DNA from: Pseudonocardia sp. SCN 73-27 | Lineage (GTDB): Bacteria > Actinomycetota > Actinomycetes > Mycobacteriales > Pseudonocardiaceae | Length of the DNA: 47,286 nucleotides | Reading direction: 5' to 3' | Assembly: GCA_001725415.1 (NCBI GenBank) | Contig: MEGH01000017.1 | Location: forward strand, 116,854-164,139 | Part shown: positions 8,343 through 16,398 of the stretch, piece after piece | How the letters are laid out: every line of letters starts with the position of its first letter | How positions within the stretch are numbered: the stretch's first letter is position 1 | Notes under the pieces: generated by a model | Seen by the model: only the letters and a program-made list of their open reading frames with translations | Database searches by the model: none | Told to the model about the DNA's origin: nothing | Position numbers and translations under genes: made by a program

Positions 8343-9153
8343 CCGCCCCCGGCCTGGACGCCGCTCTGCCCAACTCCGAGCCCAACCCGCGCCGGCTCGA
8401 CGGCAGGATCGCGATCGTCACCGGCGGCGGCTCACGCGGCGAGGGCATCGGCACCGGCCGGGCCGCCGCGATCCTGTTGGCGCGAAGGTGCTCGTCGTCG
8501 ACCGCGACACCGCGGCGGCGAAGGCCACCGTCGACGGCATCGAGTCCGAGGGCGGGGAGGCGGTCGCGTTCGAGGCCGACCTCACCTCGGCCGCGGACTG
8601 CGAGGCGATGGCCGCGGCGGCCGTCGAGCGCTGGGGCCGCATCGACATCCTCGACAACAACGTCGGCACCGAGGGCGCGGGCACGATCCTGCAGACCACC
8701 GACGAGGACTGGGACCGCGTCATCACGGTCAACCTACGGACCGTCGTGTCGGCGAGCCGCGCCGTCATCCCGGTCATGGCCGACGGCGGGGGCGGCGCCA
8801 TCGTCAACCTGTCGTCGATCTCCGCGATCCGCCCGCGCGGCCTGACCCCGTACACGACGGCCAAGGGTGGCGTCATCGCGCTGACCAAGGCCATGGCGAT
8901 CGACCATGCGGCACAAGGAATCCGCGTCAACGCGATCCTGCCCGGGCCGATCTACACGCCGATGGTCGCCTCCGAGGGGATGGACCCGTCGCTGCGCGAC
9001 AAGCGCCGCGGCGCATCCCCGCTCGGCATCGAGGGGACCGGCTGGGACGTCGGCTACACCGCACTGTTCCTGGTGTCGGACGAAGCCCGCTACATCACAG
9101 GGACGACACTGCCCGTCGACGGCGGCGTCTCGGTCCGCAGCCCGGACCGCTGA
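8339..9153 (+). pseudogene. SDR oxidoreductase interrupted by a frameshift near 8479
   Basis: The N-terminal part is read from ATG 8339 in one frame (VTGGGSRGEGIG, the cofactor motif, through AAAILLA). From about 8479 the protein continues in the next frame (GAKVLVVDRD to the stop at 9153) with NNVG, LSSIS, YTTAK and VDGGVS, all ordinary SDR segments. The joint lacks the residues expected between LLA and GAK. The simplest repair is a lost 10-nt unit between two GGCGCG repeats. Unrepaired, the first frame ends at 8845 with 168 residues and a nonsense C-terminal part. A restart at GTG 8488 would lack the cofactor motif. It may be a true pseudogene or a sequence error. Confidence 0.85.
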
Positions 9154-9190
9154 GCGCACCCGCACGGACGAACCACGACGAGGACGGCAC

Positions 9191-9997
9191 ATGGCGGACG
9201 AGACACGAACCGGCACCAGGATCCAGTCGGTGTCGCGCGCTGCGCAGCTGCTGATGCTCATCGCGTCGCTGCCCGAGGCCGAACGCTCGGTGAACCGCAT
9301 GGCCGCCGAGCTCGGCACGTCCGTGCCGACGGTGTACCACCTGCTCAACACGTTGGTCGACGCCAAGCTGCTCACCCGCGACGAGCGCAAGCAGTACCGC
9401 TTCGGGCTGGCCATGGAGGTGCTGTCGGTCGCCTACGCCCAACAGACCGTGCCGCCGCCCGAGCTGGTCGCGCCGTTGCGGCGGATCATCGAGGAGACCG
9501 GTGAGAGCGCCTACCTGACGGCGTGGCGCAACGGGAACCCCGTCGTGCTCGCGCACCTGTCGGGGACGCACGCGGTGCAGGTGACCAACCTGCGGCCCGG
9601 CTACCGGGGCGTCGCCAACGCCCGTGCCTCCGGGAAGGTGCTGCTGGCCTTCGCCGAACCGGAGGACCGGGAGCGCTATCTCGCGATGCACCCCCTCACC
9701 GCCGTCACGGACCGGACGATCACCGATCCCGACGTGTTCGCCAAGGAGCTCGCCCAGGTGGCGCGCAACGGCTACGCCACCGAGGTCGAGGAGTTCTCGG
9801 CGGGCGTCGCCTGCATCGCGGTCCCGATATGGCGCAACGGGATGCTCATGGGCTGCTACACCGTCTCCGCGCCGGTGGAGCGGTACCGCAAGCAGCGCAC
9901 CGGGTACCTCGCGGCACTGCGCGAGGCCGTGGCGATGCTCGACTCGGACGACGCCGTCGCCGACGTCGCCGGTGCGCCGATGACCGGAGGGGAGTGA
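9191..9997 (+). CDS. IclR family transcriptional regulator
   Basis: 268 residues from ATG 9191, preceded by GAGGACGG. An N-terminal winged helix-turn-helix occupies about residues 10-75 (SVSRAAQLLMLI, then the recognition-helix stretch TSVPTVYHLLNTL). The C-terminal IclR effector domain follows, with RPGYRGVANARASGK and AVPIW typical of the ligand pocket. Such regulators commonly control aromatic or aliphatic acid catabolic genes. It lies 37 bases after the frameshifted SDR gene on the same strand, so it is probably transcribed with the operon it controls. Longer upstream frames overlap the SDR gene and were rejected. Confidence 0.92.
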   Translation: MADETRTGTRIQSVSRAAQLLMLIASLPEAERSVNRMAAELGTSVPTVYHLLNTLVDAKLLTRDERKQYRFGLAMEVLSVAYAQQTVPPPELVAPLRRIIEETGESAYLTAWRNGNPVVLAHLSGTHAVQVTNLRPGYRGVANARASGKVLLAFAEPEDRERYLAMHPLTAVTDRTITDPDVFAKELAQVARNGYATEVEEFSAGVACIAVPIWRNGMLMGCYTVSAPVERYRKQRTGYLAALREAVAMLDSDDAVADVAGAPMTGGE

Positions 9998-10007
9998 GCC
10001 GATCCCC

Positions 10008-10721
10008 GTGCGACCGACCTCCGCCCCGCTGCGCCCCGGCCTGCTCGGCCGCGGGCTGCTCGTCGTGCACGGGCCCGGCGACCCGGCCCGCGACCCGGGG
10101 TTCGACGCCTGGTACACCCACGAGCACCTGCCCGAACGTGTCGCGACGCCGGGGTTCCGGCGGGCGCGGCGCTGGGTCTCGTCCGGGAACCCGCCCGTCT
10201 ACCTCGCCGTCTACGAGACCGAGGATGCCGCCGTCCTGCGCTCGCCCGCGTACCTGGCCGCGCTCGACGACCCGACGCCCGGTACCGCGCGCTGGGTACC
10301 GGTGATGTCGCGGATGAGCCGCACCGTCTGCGACGTCGTGCACTCCGTTGCCCGCGGCGAAGGCGGTGACCTCGTCCTGGCGGAGTTCGATGCCGATCGA
10401 GACTCGATGCGCGACACCGTGATCGGCACGCTCGCGCCAGGGCTGCTCGCTGCGTCCGGGACGCTCGCCGTGCACGTCGCCGAGGTCGACCTCGCCACCA
10501 CGACCGCCCGCGACGCCACCGGTACCTACCGCGACGTCCCCACCGGCGTCGGACGCCGCTTCCTGCTCGTCGAGGGCGCCTGGCCCGACCCGGCCGCCGC
10601 CGACGCCGCCCGTACCGCAGCGGTCGAGGGCCTCATCGACGCCGGTGCCGACATCGGCACCGTCGTCGCGATGCGGCTGCTCGCCCGGATCACCCACGAC
10701 CAGGTCGTGCCCGATGCCTGA
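10008..10721 (+). CDS. EthD-like alpha-beta barrel protein, double-length
   Basis: 237 residues, GTG start. The first half repeats the pattern of the 121-residue protein at 5641: FDAWYTHEHLPERV, PGFRRARR, YLAVYETED and VLRSPAY. The second half (about residues 120-235) can be read as another alpha/beta unit of similar size with little sequence identity, so the chain may fold as an intramolecular two-barrel version of the homodimer. I do not recognise a named family for the full length. It sits between IclR and a D-2-hydroxyacid dehydrogenase in the same direction, with short gaps. Confidence 0.65.
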   Translation: MRPTSAPLRPGLLGRGLLVVHGPGDPARDPGFDAWYTHEHLPERVATPGFRRARRWVSSGNPPVYLAVYETEDAAVLRSPAYLAALDDPTPGTARWVPVMSRMSRTVCDVVHSVARGEGGDLVLAEFDADRDSMRDTVIGTLAPGLLAASGTLAVHVAEVDLATTTARDATGTYRDVPTGVGRRFLLVEGAWPDPAAADAARTAAVEGLIDAGADIGTVVAMRLLARITHDQVVPDA

Positions 10722-10730
10722 GGAGAAGAC

Positions 10731-11684
10731 GTGACCCTGCGCTGTGCCGTGCTCGACGACTACCAGGGCGTCGCGCTCACCTCCGCCGACTGGTCGGGGC
10801 TCGCCGCGGCGGTCGACGTCTTCCGCGACCACGTCGCCGACGAGGGCGCCCTCGTCGAGAGGCTGGCCGGCTACGACGCCGTCGTGCTGATGCGCGAGCG
10901 CACACCGTTCCCGCGCAGCGTGCTCGAGAAGCTGCCCGACCTGCGGCTGCTGATCACGACGGGGATGCGCAACGCGTCGGTCGACGTCGCCGCCGCCACC
11001 GAACGCGGCGTCGTCGTCTGTGGGACGGGCGGGCTCACGACGTCGACGGTCGAGCTGACCTGGGCACTGATCACCGGACTCGCCCGCAGCGTCGTCGTCG
11101 AGAACACCGGTCTCCGGTCGAACGGGCCGTGGCAGCAGAGCGTCGGCGTCGACCTCGCCGGCGCCACCCTCGGCGTGCTGGGCCTCGGGCGGATCGGCTC
11201 GCTCGTCGCCAAGGTCGGTCTGGCGTTCGGGATGGACGTCGTCGCCTGGAGCCAGAACCTCACGGCCGACGCGGCCGCGGCCGCGGGGACGCGCCTCGCA
11301 CCGTCGAAGGCCGAGCTGGTCGCGGCCGCCGACTTCCTGACCGTCCACCTCGTGCTGTCCGAGCGCAGCCGCGGCCTCGTCGGAGCCGACGACCTCGCCG
11401 CGATGAAGCCGTCGGCGTTCCTCGTGAACACCTCGCGGGCGCCGATCGTCGACCAGGATGCGCTGGTCACGGCCCTGCGCGAGGGACGGATCGCCGGGGC
11501 CGGGCTCGATGTGTACGACGTCGAACCGCTGCCCGCCGATCACCCCTTCCGCACCCTGCCGAACGTCCTTGCCACCCCGCACCTGGGCTACGTCACCCGC
11601 GGCGGGTATGCGATCTTCTGGCGCGAGGTCGTCGAGGACATCGCGGCGTTCATCGACGGTGCGCCTGTCCGGACGATCACGTGA
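10731..11684 (+). CDS. D-2-hydroxyacid dehydrogenase family protein
   Basis: 317 residues, GTG start preceded by GGAGAAG. The NAD-binding loop GLGRIG is at residues 151-156. The catalytic trio of the family is in place: Arg236 in NTSRAP, Glu265 in DVEPLP and His284 in TPHLGY. The enzyme would interconvert a 2-oxoacid and a D-2-hydroxyacid with NAD(P). This fits a pathway that also has E1 enzymes acting on 2-oxoacids. It is the last gene of the first + strand block and converges with the alcohol dehydrogenase gene, leaving only 5 bases between the stops. Confidence 0.9.
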   Translation: MTLRCAVLDDYQGVALTSADWSGLAAAVDVFRDHVADEGALVERLAGYDAVVLMRERTPFPRSVLEKLPDLRLLITTGMRNASVDVAAATERGVVVCGTGGLTTSTVELTWALITGLARSVVVENTGLRSNGPWQQSVGVDLAGATLGVLGLGRIGSLVAKVGLAFGMDVVAWSQNLTADAAAAAGTRLAPSKAELVAAADFLTVHLVLSERSRGLVGADDLAAMKPSAFLVNTSRAPIVDQDALVTALREGRIAGAGLDVYDVEPLPADHPFRTLPNVLATPHLGYVTRGGYAIFWREVVEDIAAFIDGAPVRTIT

Positions 11685-11689
11685 GCGGG

Positions 11690-12742
11690 CTATCGGGTGG
11701 TGACCAGCACCTTCACCGACGCGTTCGCGTCGAGCTGCGCCTCGAACGCCTCCTGCACCCGCTCCAGCGGGAGCCGGTGGCTGAGCAGCGGCGCCGTGGC
11801 CACCGCCCCGGACCCGATCAGCTCGATGGCGTCGCGGAAGTCGTCCGGGGTGACGTTCGCGCTGCCGCGCAGCACCACCTCGCGCTGCACCGCGCGCATC
11901 GGCTCGATCGTCGCCGGGGAGTGGTAGAGCGCCACCAGCACGACGGTCCCGCGCGGCCGGACGATCTCCATCGCCGCGGCGACGAGCGCACCCACCCCGC
12001 TGGCCTCGACCACGATGTCGGCCTCGGCGTCCCCGGTCAGCGCGCACAGTGTTCCGGCCAGGGCGTCGTCGCCGACCGTCGGGTCGACCGTGACGATGCC
12101 CAGCTCCTCCGCGACCGCGCGCCGCACCGGCGACGGATCGACCCCGACCACGGGGCCGCACCTCTTGGCGCGCAACGTCTGCGCGGCCTGCAGGCCGATC
12201 GTCCCCAGCCCGATGACGACGGCGCTGCGCCCCTGCGCCGGCTCGGCCAGCCGGACCGCGTGGACCGCGACGGACAGCGGCTCGACGAGCGTCCCCGCGT
12301 CCAGGACCGCGTCGGGCGTGGCGCCGGCGATGTCGGGCAGCCGGTGCACGTTCGCGCCCAGCCGGGCCTCGGGGATGCGCAGCTTCTCCGCGAACCCGCC
12401 GGGCAGCCCGAACGCGATGCTGCGCGTCGTCCACCGCTCGCACAGGTGCGCGAGCCCCGCGCGGCAGCGGCGGCAGTCACCACACGGCTGGATCGGCAGG
12501 CCCGTCAGCAGGTCGCCCTCGGCGATGCCCTCGACCCGCGCGCCGACCTCGACGACCCTGCCCGCGAACTCGTGACCCATGACCTGGCCGTCGCGGGCGC
12601 TGCCCGCGCGGAACTGGCCGACGTCGGAGCCGCACACCCCGCAGCCGTGGACGTCGAGCACGACGTCGCCCGCGCCGGCGACGGGATCGGGGACGTCCTC
12701 GACCTCGATCCGGCCCTTGCCGCGGAACACCCCGGCACGCAT
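11690..12742 (-). CDS. Zinc-dependent medium-chain alcohol/polyol dehydrogenase
   Basis: 350 residues. The catalytic zinc site is shown by Cys37 in GCGVCGSD and His57-Glu58 in GHEFAG. The structural zinc loop has four Cys in CGDCRRC and the following LAHLC. The Rossmann motif GLGTIG follows in the second domain. It resembles sorbitol, threonine and aryl/alkyl alcohol dehydrogenases of the MDR superfamily. It is transcribed away from the AraC gene, so the 227-base gap between them is a shared regulatory region. Confidence 0.92.
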   Translation of the reverse strand: MRAGVFRGKGRIEVEDVPDPVAGAGDVVLDVHGCGVCGSDVGQFRAGSARDGQVMGHEFAGRVVEVGARVEGIAEGDLLTGLPIQPCGDCRRCRAGLAHLCERWTTRSIAFGLPGGFAEKLRIPEARLGANVHRLPDIAGATPDAVLDAGTLVEPLSVAVHAVRLAEPAQGRSAVVIGLGTIGLQAAQTLRAKRCGPVVGVDPSPVRRAVAEELGIVTVDPTVGDDALAGTLCALTGDAEADIVVEASGVGALVAAAMEIVRPRGTVVLVALYHSPATIEPMRAVQREVVLRGSANVTPDDFRDAIELIGSGAVATAPLLSHRLPLERVQEAFEAQLDANASVKVLVTTR

Positions 12743-12969
12743 TCAGCCTCCTCGCCGGCCGCTTCCCGACACGCCGGTCGCGGCGGACGCTACCGGCGCC
12801 GCCGCGGCCCGCGCGCCGGTCCGGCGTGGATGCACACACATCCGTGCACGCGGAGCCAAACCGCGCACCCGGGCCCGCGTCCCGGCTTGAACCGGTGCGG
12901 GCCCGTGGGTCACGCTGGACAGGTGGCTCCGGGCGACGGCCGGACGACCACGACGGAAGGGGCGAGGCC
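12743..12969. promoter_or_regulatory. Divergent promoter region between alcohol dehydrogenase and AraC genes
   Basis: This 227-base gap holds no convincing gene. It has an inverted repeat, GGATG at 12828-12832 and CATCC at 12839-12843, around a CACACA centre, a reasonable operator candidate. A possible -35 for the AraC gene is TTGAAC at 12887-12892, but the -10 at the right spacing is poor. AAGGGGCGAGG just before 12970 serves as the ribosome-binding site. The assignment as a control region rests mainly on gene orientation. Confidence 0.4.
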
Positions 12970-13974
12970 ATGACGGCCCTGTCGACACCGATGTCGACCA
13001 GCACGTTCACCACGTCCGACAGCGCGTCGGAGAGCTGGGAGGTCGACTCCGCGTCGGCCCGGCCCGTGCCGGAGTGGGAGGACGTGCTCGCCGCGACCCA
13101 CGTGGCGTTCGACGTCAAGCTGCCCGACATCGGACGCTTCGCCGGCCGTGTCGAACGCCGCCGGCTCGGGGCGCTCGACCTCGTCGAGTGCTCCTGTACC
13201 CCGTTCGCCGGGCGTCGCACCAGCGCGCTGATGGGTGACCCGGGGGAGGACCACATCGGCCTGCAGATGGTGCTGCACGGCGCGGAGAAGGTCATCCGCT
13301 CCCGCACCGAGCACCACGTCCTGGAGGCCGGCGCCATCGGGCTCTGGGACGGGGCCCGCGCCGTCGGCGTCGAGGTCGTCGAACCCTTCACCAAACGCAC
13401 GCTGATCTTCCCGCGCGACCTCGTGCACTCCGTCAGCCCGCGGCTGGCCGACGTCGGATCGGTGTCGTCGCTGGAACGCCGGCCCGGGGCGCGGCTGCTG
13501 GTCCGCTACGTCGACGCGCTCGCCGCCGAGCTCCCGCTGCTCGACGAACGCACCGGCGCCGCGGCCGCCGACGTCGTACTGGAGCTGCTGCGCGCGGTCG
13601 TCGAACCCGGGATGCCCGAGACCCGTGAGGCCCGCCGCGAGGCGCTGCGCGTCCGCGTCCGCCGCTACGTCCGGGCCAACCTGCCCGACCCCGCGCTGGG
13701 TCCGGAGTCGATCGCCAAGGTGCTGTCGGTGTCGGTGCGGACCCTGCACTCGGCGTTCGAGGACACGGGTGAGTCGGTCGCCGCGCTGGTGCGCAGGTCG
13801 CGGCTCGCGCGGTGTCGCGAGGACCTCGAGGAGCCGACCGCAGGCACCGTCACCGAGATCGCGTTCCGCTGGGGTTTCTCCGACGCCACGCACTTCTCGC
13901 ACGTCTTCAAGCGGGAGTACGGCATGTCCCCGCGCGACGTCCGCCGCGCCGCCCGGGACGTCGCCGCGAGCTGA
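12970..13974 (+). CDS. AraC family transcriptional regulator
   Basis: 334 residues from ATG 12970, chosen because of the AAGGGGCGAGG tract before it; open frame continues upstream to 12826 without a better start. The N-terminal 200 residues resemble the AraC-binding-like domain 2 found in regulators of aromatic and alkane catabolism. The C-terminal pair of helix-turn-helix motifs is clear, with VRTLHSAFEDTG in the first and TEIAFRWGFSDATHFSHVFK in the second. It probably regulates the divergent alcohol dehydrogenase, the E2/E1 operon downstream, or both. Confidence 0.9.
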   Translation: MTALSTPMSTSTFTTSDSASESWEVDSASARPVPEWEDVLAATHVAFDVKLPDIGRFAGRVERRRLGALDLVECSCTPFAGRRTSALMGDPGEDHIGLQMVLHGAEKVIRSRTEHHVLEAGAIGLWDGARAVGVEVVEPFTKRTLIFPRDLVHSVSPRLADVGSVSSLERRPGARLLVRYVDALAAELPLLDERTGAAAADVVLELLRAVVEPGMPETREARREALRVRVRRYVRANLPDPALGPESIAKVLSVSVRTLHSAFEDTGESVAALVRRSRLARCREDLEEPTAGTVTEIAFRWGFSDATHFSHVFKREYGMSPRDVRRAARDVAAS

Positions 13975-13978
13975 CAGG

Positions 13979-14020
13979 CCCTGCCCCGCAGGGGATTGCA
14001 CGGTCCCTGCCCCGCAGGGG
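13979..14020. repeat. Two tandem copies of a 16-nt hairpin unit
   Basis: CCCTGCCCCGCAGGGG occurs at 13979-13994 and again at 14005-14020, exactly 26 bases apart. Each copy is self-complementary (CCCTGC/GCAGGG with a 3-nt loop), and each is followed by a TGCAC. The pair lies just after the AraC stop and about 190 bases before the E2 start. It could be a regulator-binding array at the head of the E2 operon or a small terminator pair for the AraC gene. Confidence 0.7.
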
Positions 14021-14038
14021 TGCACGCATCGACAGGTA

Positions 14039-14056
14039 ATCGGGCGCGCACCCGAT
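14039..14056. promoter_or_regulatory. Inverted repeat upstream of the E2 gene
   Basis: ATCGGG at 14039-14044 and CCCGAT at 14051-14056 form a 6-bp inverted repeat around CGCGCA. It follows the two hairpin units in the 239-base gap between the AraC and E2 genes. It is a possible operator; I could not identify a confident promoter in this gap. Confidence 0.35.
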
Positions 14057-14213
14057 GGCTCCCACCCGCCCCTCCCGGCGACGCTTCTCCTACCCCGTGA
14101 CGCGGTGTGCAACCGTCGACGCCCACCGCGTCGCGGGGTCCGTCAAGGGCGTTCCGGGAGAAGCGGGCGAGGAGTGCGGTGACGACGACGTGGGTCCCGA
14201 AGGCGGCCGGTCG

Positions 14214-15515
14214 ATGACCGGCACGGGGGTCGACGTGCGGATGCCGCGGCTGTCGGAGTCGATGGCCGAGGGCACGATCGTCCGCTGGCTGCACGCCTCC
14301 GGCGCGGCCGTCGCCCGTGGCGAGGAGCTCGCCGAGATCGAGACCGACAAGGCGACGGTGACCTTCGAGGCCGACGCCGACGGGGTGCTGCACATCCTCG
14401 CCGCCGAGGGCCAGACGGTGCCCGTCGGCGCGGTGATCGCGACCGTCGGCGGCGCCCCGGGAACGGTGACGAGCACGACCCCGGCGACGGACCCGCCGGC
14501 CCCCACGGACACCCCGCGGGCCGACGGCAGGGGTCCCGCCGGCACTGACTTCGGTGCGCAAGGACAGGGCGAGGGGCCCACGTCCGCAGCACCGGGGACG
14601 GCCGCACCCGGTGCGGTGTCCGGGGCGGAGCCCGGACCCGCCCGGGTGCGTGTCCCGTCGTCCCCACTCGCCCGCCGCCGCGCCCGCGAGCTGGGCGTCG
14701 ACCTCGCCACCGTGACCGGCACCGGCCCCAACGGCCGGGTCGTGCGCGCGGACATCGACGCCGCCGCGGCAGCCGCCCCGGCAGCGTCGCCCGGTGCCGG
14801 CGGTGCGCGCGGGGCCGCGACCCCATTGCCGCGCAGCCGGACCCAGCACCTCACCGCCGAGCGCATGGTGCGGTCCAACCGGGACGTCCCGGCGTTCGTC
14901 CTCACCGCCGACGCCGACGTGACCGCGGCCCTCGACCTGCGCGCCGCCCTCGCGGCCGCGGCCGACCACGTCCCCGGTGCCGTCGTCCCGACCCTCACCG
15001 ATCTCGTCGTCGCCGCCTCCGGACGCGCGCTGCGCCGCCACCCCCACGTCAACGCAGGCGTCCCCGACGACGCCGACACCCCCGCCGCCTACAGCCGGAT
15101 CAACGTCGGCGTCGCCGTCGAGACGCCCGCCGGGCTCGTCGTCCCCGTCGTCACCGACGCCGGCACCCGCGCCCTCAACACGATCGCCGCCGCGTCCCGC
15201 GGGCTCGTCGGACGCGCCCGCGACGGCCGGCTCACACCCACCGACCTCGACGGTGCGACGTTCACCGTCTCCAACCTGGGGATGTTCGGGGTCCGGGAGT
15301 TCAGCGCGGTCGTGATCCCGGGCCAGGCCGCGATCCTGGCGGTCGGTGCGGTCCGTCGCGAACCCTGCACCGACCGGCGGGTCATGACGGTGACCCTCTC
15401 CTGTGACCACCGCGTCCTCGACGGCGCCGAGGGTGCCCGTTTCCTGCGTGATCTCGTCGACCTGCTCACCCACCCGCACGCACTGCTGCTCGACCCCGGG
15501 AGTGACGACACGTGA
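14214..15515 (+). CDS. Dihydrolipoamide acyltransferase (E2) with one lipoyl domain
   Basis: 433 residues from ATG 14214, chosen because the lipoyl domain begins directly after it; GTG 14190 is an alternative. Domains in order: lipoyl domain at about 5-80 with Lys46 in ETDKA as the lipoylation site, an Ala/Pro/Thr-rich linker, a peripheral subunit-binding domain near 147-183, and the acyltransferase domain with His399 and Asp403 in DHRVLDG. It moves the acyl group from E1 to CoA. It is the only E2 in a window with three E1 pairs. No E3 is seen. The stop overlaps the next GTG. Confidence 0.92.
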   Translation: MTGTGVDVRMPRLSESMAEGTIVRWLHASGAAVARGEELAEIETDKATVTFEADADGVLHILAAEGQTVPVGAVIATVGGAPGTVTSTTPATDPPAPTDTPRADGRGPAGTDFGAQGQGEGPTSAAPGTAAPGAVSGAEPGPARVRVPSSPLARRRARELGVDLATVTGTGPNGRVVRADIDAAAAAAPAASPGAGGARGAATPLPRSRTQHLTAERMVRSNRDVPAFVLTADADVTAALDLRAALAAAADHVPGAVVPTLTDLVVAASGRALRRHPHVNAGVPDDADTPAAYSRINVGVAVETPAGLVVPVVTDAGTRALNTIAAASRGLVGRARDGRLTPTDLDGATFTVSNLGMFGVREFSAVVIPGQAAILAVGAVRREPCTDRRVMTVTLSCDHRVLDGAEGARFLRDLVDLLTHPHALLLDPGSDDT

Positions 15516-16393
15516 CGACCTCGGACGTCCTCGGCTCCTACTGGACCGTCGCCGGTCCCGTGGAGATCGGGACCGGCCGCGAGTGGAGCCTGTTCGACTG
15601 GCCCGAACGCTGCGCCCAGGCCGCGCGCGTCGGCCTCACCGGGCTCGGCATCTGGCACAGCGACCTCGAACACCTCCTCGAGGAGCGCACCCTCGGCGAG
15701 ATCCGGTCGATCTTCGTCGACGCCGGCCTGCGCGACCTCGAGATCGAGTTCCTCAACGACTGGTTCGTCGCCCCCGGCGACCCTCGCCGCACCGCATCCG
15801 ACGCCCAGCGCGACCTGCTGTTCACCGCCGCCGTCGAACTGGGCGCCCACCACGTCAAGCTGGGCAACCTGAAGCGCACGACGGCGTCGATGACGCAGCT
15901 GACCGACGGGTTCGCCGCCATGTGCGCCGACGCCGCGGACCGCGGGGTGCCGCCCCTGGCCTACGAGCTGATGCCCTTCGACGTCAACGCGCCCTCGATC
16001 GCCGGGGTCGTCGAGATCGTGTCGGCGTCGGACCCCGCGCAGGGCGGGATCGCGATCGACACCTGGCACCTCGGCAAGCTCGCCATCACTCCTGACGACC
16101 TGGCGGCGATCCCGCCGGAGCGGCTCACGTTCGTCGAGCTGTCCGACGGGCAGCTCGAGAACATGCCCGACCACAGCCGCGAGACCACCCGGCACCGGCG
16201 GCTGCCCGGCGAGGGCGAGTTCGACATCACCGGCTACGTCGCCGCGCTCCGCGGGCTCGGCTACGCCGGGCCGTGGGGCGTCGAGGTTCTCTCCGATGCG
16301 CTGCGCGCGTTGCCGATCGACGAGATCTTCGACCGGACGGCGGCGACGACGTCCGCAGCACTGGCCGCGCCCGTCGCGGCAGAAGGAGCGTGA
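15512..16393 (+). CDS. Sugar phosphate isomerase/epimerase-like TIM-barrel protein
   Basis: 293 residues, GTG overlapping the E2 stop. It has the AP-endonuclease-2/xylose-isomerase-like fold: Glu in AYELMPF, Asp in AIDTWHLG and Glu in GVEVLS are likely metal ligands, and the family's RRLPGEGEFD segment is intact. It is clearly different in sequence from the family member at 1623. Both sit directly beside E1 or E2 genes, which suggests a paired function in preparing or consuming the substrate of the dehydrogenase complex. The reaction itself cannot be assigned. Confidence 0.82.
   Translation: MTTSDVLGSYWTVAGPVEIGTGREWSLFDWPERCAQAARVGLTGLGIWHSDLEHLLEERTLGEIRSIFVDAGLRDLEIEFLNDWFVAPGDPRRTASDAQRDLLFTAAVELGAHHVKLGNLKRTTASMTQLTDGFAAMCADAADRGVPPLAYELMPFDVNAPSIAGVVEIVSASDPAQGGIAIDTWHLGKLAITPDDLAAIPPERLTFVELSDGQLENMPDHSRETTRHRRLPGEGEFDITGYVAALRGLGYAGPWGVEVLSDALRALPIDEIFDRTAATTSAALAAPVAAEGA
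16381..16388 (+). promoter_or_regulatory. Shine-Dalgarno site that decides the E1 alpha start
   Basis: AGAAGGAG ends one base before GTG 16390 but 10 bases before GTG 16399. A ribosome could not use it for the first GTG, so 16399 is the more likely start despite the GTGA overlap at 16390. Confidence 0.5.
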
Positions 16394-16398
16394 CCGCT

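Noticed and set aside
8488-9153. Independent 221-residue SDR starting at GTG 8488
   Set aside because: It would lack the cofactor-binding motif, which is present just upstream in another frame; a frameshift in one gene explains both parts.
9846-12443. Long - strand open frame of 865 codons
   Set aside because: It runs antisense to the IclR, EthD-like and hydroxyacid dehydrogenase genes, all with clear family motifs, and its translation is Arg/Gly-rich and low in complexity. Long antisense frames are expected at this GC content.
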